A stretch of DNA of 64,000 nt from Hyunsoonleella aquatilis (lineage in GTDB: Bacteria; Bacteroidota; Bacteroidia; Flavobacteriales; Flavobacteriaceae). The position numbers were made by a program, and so were the translations under genes. The DNA lies in the NCBI RefSeq assembly GCF_014270105.1, contig NZ_JACNMF010000001.1, positions 1,171,560 to 1,235,559 on the forward strand. Direction: 5' to 3'. Under the pieces are notes generated by a model, which searched no databases, had not been told where the DNA came from, and saw nothing but the letters and a program-made list of their open reading frames with translations. The first letter of the stretch is position 1, and each line of letters begins with the position of its first letter. Below are positions 63,701 through 64,000 of the stretch, piece after piece.

Positions 63701-64000
63701 ACCACTATCAGTGACTGCTTCTGAAACTTCAAATGCGACCTGTGATGATGATAAAGGTACCATTACTGCTATTGCAAGTGGTGGCTGGGGCAGTTATGAA
63801 TATGAATTGACAGGAGCATCAACTGTTCCTTTTTCATCTAGCGGAACTTTTACTGATTTATCGGCAGGTGTCTACACGGTGAATGTTAGGGATGCTGGCG
63901 GGTGTATTGCTTCGGATGGTATTACTTTGGTGATTCCTCCTCCAATTAATGCTACTGTTTCTGCGACACCAACTACATTATCTTGTTTTGGTGATGACAA
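57717..64000 (+). CDS. Giant SprB-repeat surface protein, 3' end outside the window
   Basis: The frame from ATG 57717 stays open to the last base (about 2,094 codons). Signal peptide MKKPTYVKFGVPVLALLLSL then QCLAQ; an N-terminal region of about 330 residues (VDIDGDPTTFNSSTADLDV; AGLYWSAVVNG) seen in flavobacterial adhesins; a DUF11-type domain at about 361-485 (DLGDELNYVIGFQNTGNDDA); and from about residue 718 to the end 16 full SprB-type repeats plus a cut one, about 80 residues each, each with a Cys near its start and a GGTxPYxYSIDG-like core. The homologue SprB is the mobile gliding adhesin. The C-terminal sorting domain must lie downstream. Confidence 0.92.
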   Translation, partial: MKKPTYVKFGVPVLALLLSLQCLAQNHVPYVPRYDEAIKGDMLLIGNSNVGIHVSDPYNGNNTNDRIDAAVYVDIDGDPTTFNSSTADLDVPDYVTCYRIVYAGLYWSAVVNGPDPISDIKFKLPGGSYQDITGTEIYFQNAPNNRESNTYVYYHDVTDMLTALPDPEGTYGVANISSLVGPKPNSEGLSAGWSLFVIYEDPLLPSKYITSFDGFTKITSVINETFPISGFQTIPVGPVRAKYAFSTIEGDRRYTGDYLTLNGNTINATDNSGTVIRPGNNFFNSTVSIIDPATNTPELFFDRVPDGTNTLGFDAGIINIPNAGNTIIGNGDTTASISLGSNLDIYYFYFSAFAIEIIAPNIVLTKIVEDELGNNIEGQLVDLGDELNYVIGFQNTGNDDATDLTIRDILPINIVFNYPADILSLPTGVTVESYDASTREIVFRVDRSIVEENDPAQDIRFRVTVVSACSLLTDACSNIIDNQAYATYRGTINPDFVISDDPSYNSASGCLLTPRATNFLADLNCNFTEEVALCGDSTVLTAGDGYDSYTWSTSPSLTPVIGTDQSLTVTQTGTYYVYNAATAPCQSITQIFNVTLFGANVTNPVIPFADEVVICPNDGKELPNIFLCGANDSRFIQTNITDTSSMIWEVLDESSCTAVANPDCANEDNACTWTQVATGPDYNADTAGQYRLTLNYAGGCFNQFYFNVYENLLVPTVTSRDIYCTTPGEITVGGVPSGYEFSIDGTNFQSSNTFSVNTAGIYTVYVRQTGITTNPCIFTVPDVQIRERDFTVSVDVTQPLCHGERGSVILAANDVRPQYFYSIYDGATLVNSVGPINDNNYTFANLNPGTYAVNVSTEDGCTYTGDIEIIEPPLLDVTLALTTPLTCTNGEITAYPVGGTPPYYYFVNGASTFQSIPTIDVPTAGTYTVRVVDFNNCEAEASIVVNDTPAPDFTVSSTDILCSDVPDRGSININVSNPNGNTLRYSIDNGTTFENSSVFNGLIAGDYEVVVEYTSGTDVCTSAPQTVTITALDAVNGTVTLTTPYTCTSSGVITVSGVTGGTSPYEYSIDGINYQTGTTFTGLTNGTYTVTVRDANICTFVAAPIVVDSLNPPTDLDFISTPITCPANTSDVTLTATGGTSPLEYRIIAPSGASTAYQSSNLFAGLAPDTYTFQVRDTNNCEYSETYTISPLPPLTVSTIITKNLDCTASPEGVIDGTISGGTAPFTYEVSFNGGAFGGSTSIVGTTFSHSVPVDGQYQFRITDANNCTVDSSVQTINAISLPEITSVIPQDILCNGDNTGALDITINNSVGTPPFVINVNNDTSGTNYGNQTSGLPAGNYTITLTDVNSCEDTETIIIAEPSPIVVNHTSLPITCDISSGGISKGSVIVQGVSGGTAPYNYYVTGTNGYSATELNASGTTSTTFDVVDFGLYQINVVDSNGCSVLMQDVLVASPPNDLDISVNTVVNCTTGGEAIVGIGTTLSSTGPFFFDIYRGVVPPPPPGGTWVAEDTPGSQSATFIGLIPGVTYTFIVFDVSTGCSYYETATASVPTNSTLTATGLTSSNITCVGSADGNVSFTINSIYVGATNVDYEIFNSLSLVTTGITGSGSVPASGSLSVSNLGPLPFGTYFVNITETSGPNAGCGVVTVPFNITESAIDLSITATVDNNANCNPNSGLISAIARDGTPPYAFQITTTATAPLASDPLWASANTFNLDANTYYVHVKDAYDCIRTTSAIVLPQDPEPVISATLNNQCTVTEGNFEIDVTLTSAGILPYSFSIDGGAFQTRTAPFTISNLASGTHTVEIQDANGCINLVTVDIAPPVDLTPAVTALPTCNNDDGEITITGTGGTGVYTYAISPSPAGVTLTGNVFSGVPSGTYTITITDANTCFADVEVVLPEAVPPIVATTPSAITCFSDNTGSFELNIAGYSGPYTYEVFDSTSTSVTGVVSANTSTNPLTVSGMTSGTYSVVITQTASPFCSATSEVIIPSPLAPLSVTASETSNATCDDDKGTITAIASGGWGSYEYELTGASTVPFSSSGTFTDLSAGVYTVNVRDAGGCIASDGITLVIPPPINATVSATPTTLSCFGDD

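Overview
The window comes from the chromosome of a member of the Bacteroidota, almost certainly a gliding or formerly gliding marine Flavobacteriaceae. The evidence is AT-rich DNA, many promoters with the Bacteroidota-type TAnnTTTG -7 box, few clear Shine-Dalgarno sites, lipoproteins and proteins with type IX secretion (T9SS) C-terminal sorting domains, a PorP/SprF-like protein and an SprB-repeat giant protein, plus typical flavobacterial gene orders (nusB-DUF1573-yajC; parvulin-lipoprotein-surA-moxR; tandem aconitases). All assignments come from reading the sequence; no database search was run.

Layout. 1-9.97 kb is housekeeping: the 3' part of recQ, a cyclophilin-FKBP fusion, small enzymes (DinB/YfiT, GNAT, thioredoxin-like, CsaA), a PUR-domain protein, an ABC exporter, nusB, a DUF1573 lipoprotein and yajC. 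10-18.2 kb holds a YdeI-like protein, pepT, pyrD, two secreted T9SS substrates (an M43 metalloprotease with PKD and MAM-like domains, and a spondin-domain protein) and an HMG-CoA lyase. 18.3-25.7 kb is the most interesting accessory block. It encodes a DUF4856 lipoprotein, an imelysin-like lipoprotein, an HTTM membrane protein that keeps the catalytic Lys and His of vitamin K-dependent gamma-glutamyl carboxylase, and a TonB-dependent receptor. Its promoter is bracketed by two near-identical palindromes that look like a metal-responsive operator. 25.8-34.3 kb has guaB, an AT-rich RNase H-like gene beside a cassette-like hairpin, and the outer-membrane chaperone/PPIase cluster with moxR. 34.5-49.9 kb is central metabolism and core functions: acnB plus a second aconitase, a split transketolase, tgt, an LptF/G permease, an EamA transporter, accA and dnaB, followed by a secreted conserved protein.

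49.9-64 kb ends in a T9SS surface locus. A 351-base non-coding stretch with phased direct repeats precedes genes for a beta-helix protein, a type-B sorting-domain protein, a PorP/SprF-like protein extended by a long coiled coil, and a giant SprB-repeat protein that is still open at the end of the window after about 2,094 codons.

How the genes may work together. The 18-25 kb block reads as an envelope uptake system (receptor in the outer membrane, two lipoproteins, one inner-membrane modifying enzyme) under one regulator. The 52-64 kb block reads as a secreted adhesin with its dedicated outer-membrane partner. Short palindromic repeats shared between several intergenic regions, including the guaB leader, are a further layer of structure.
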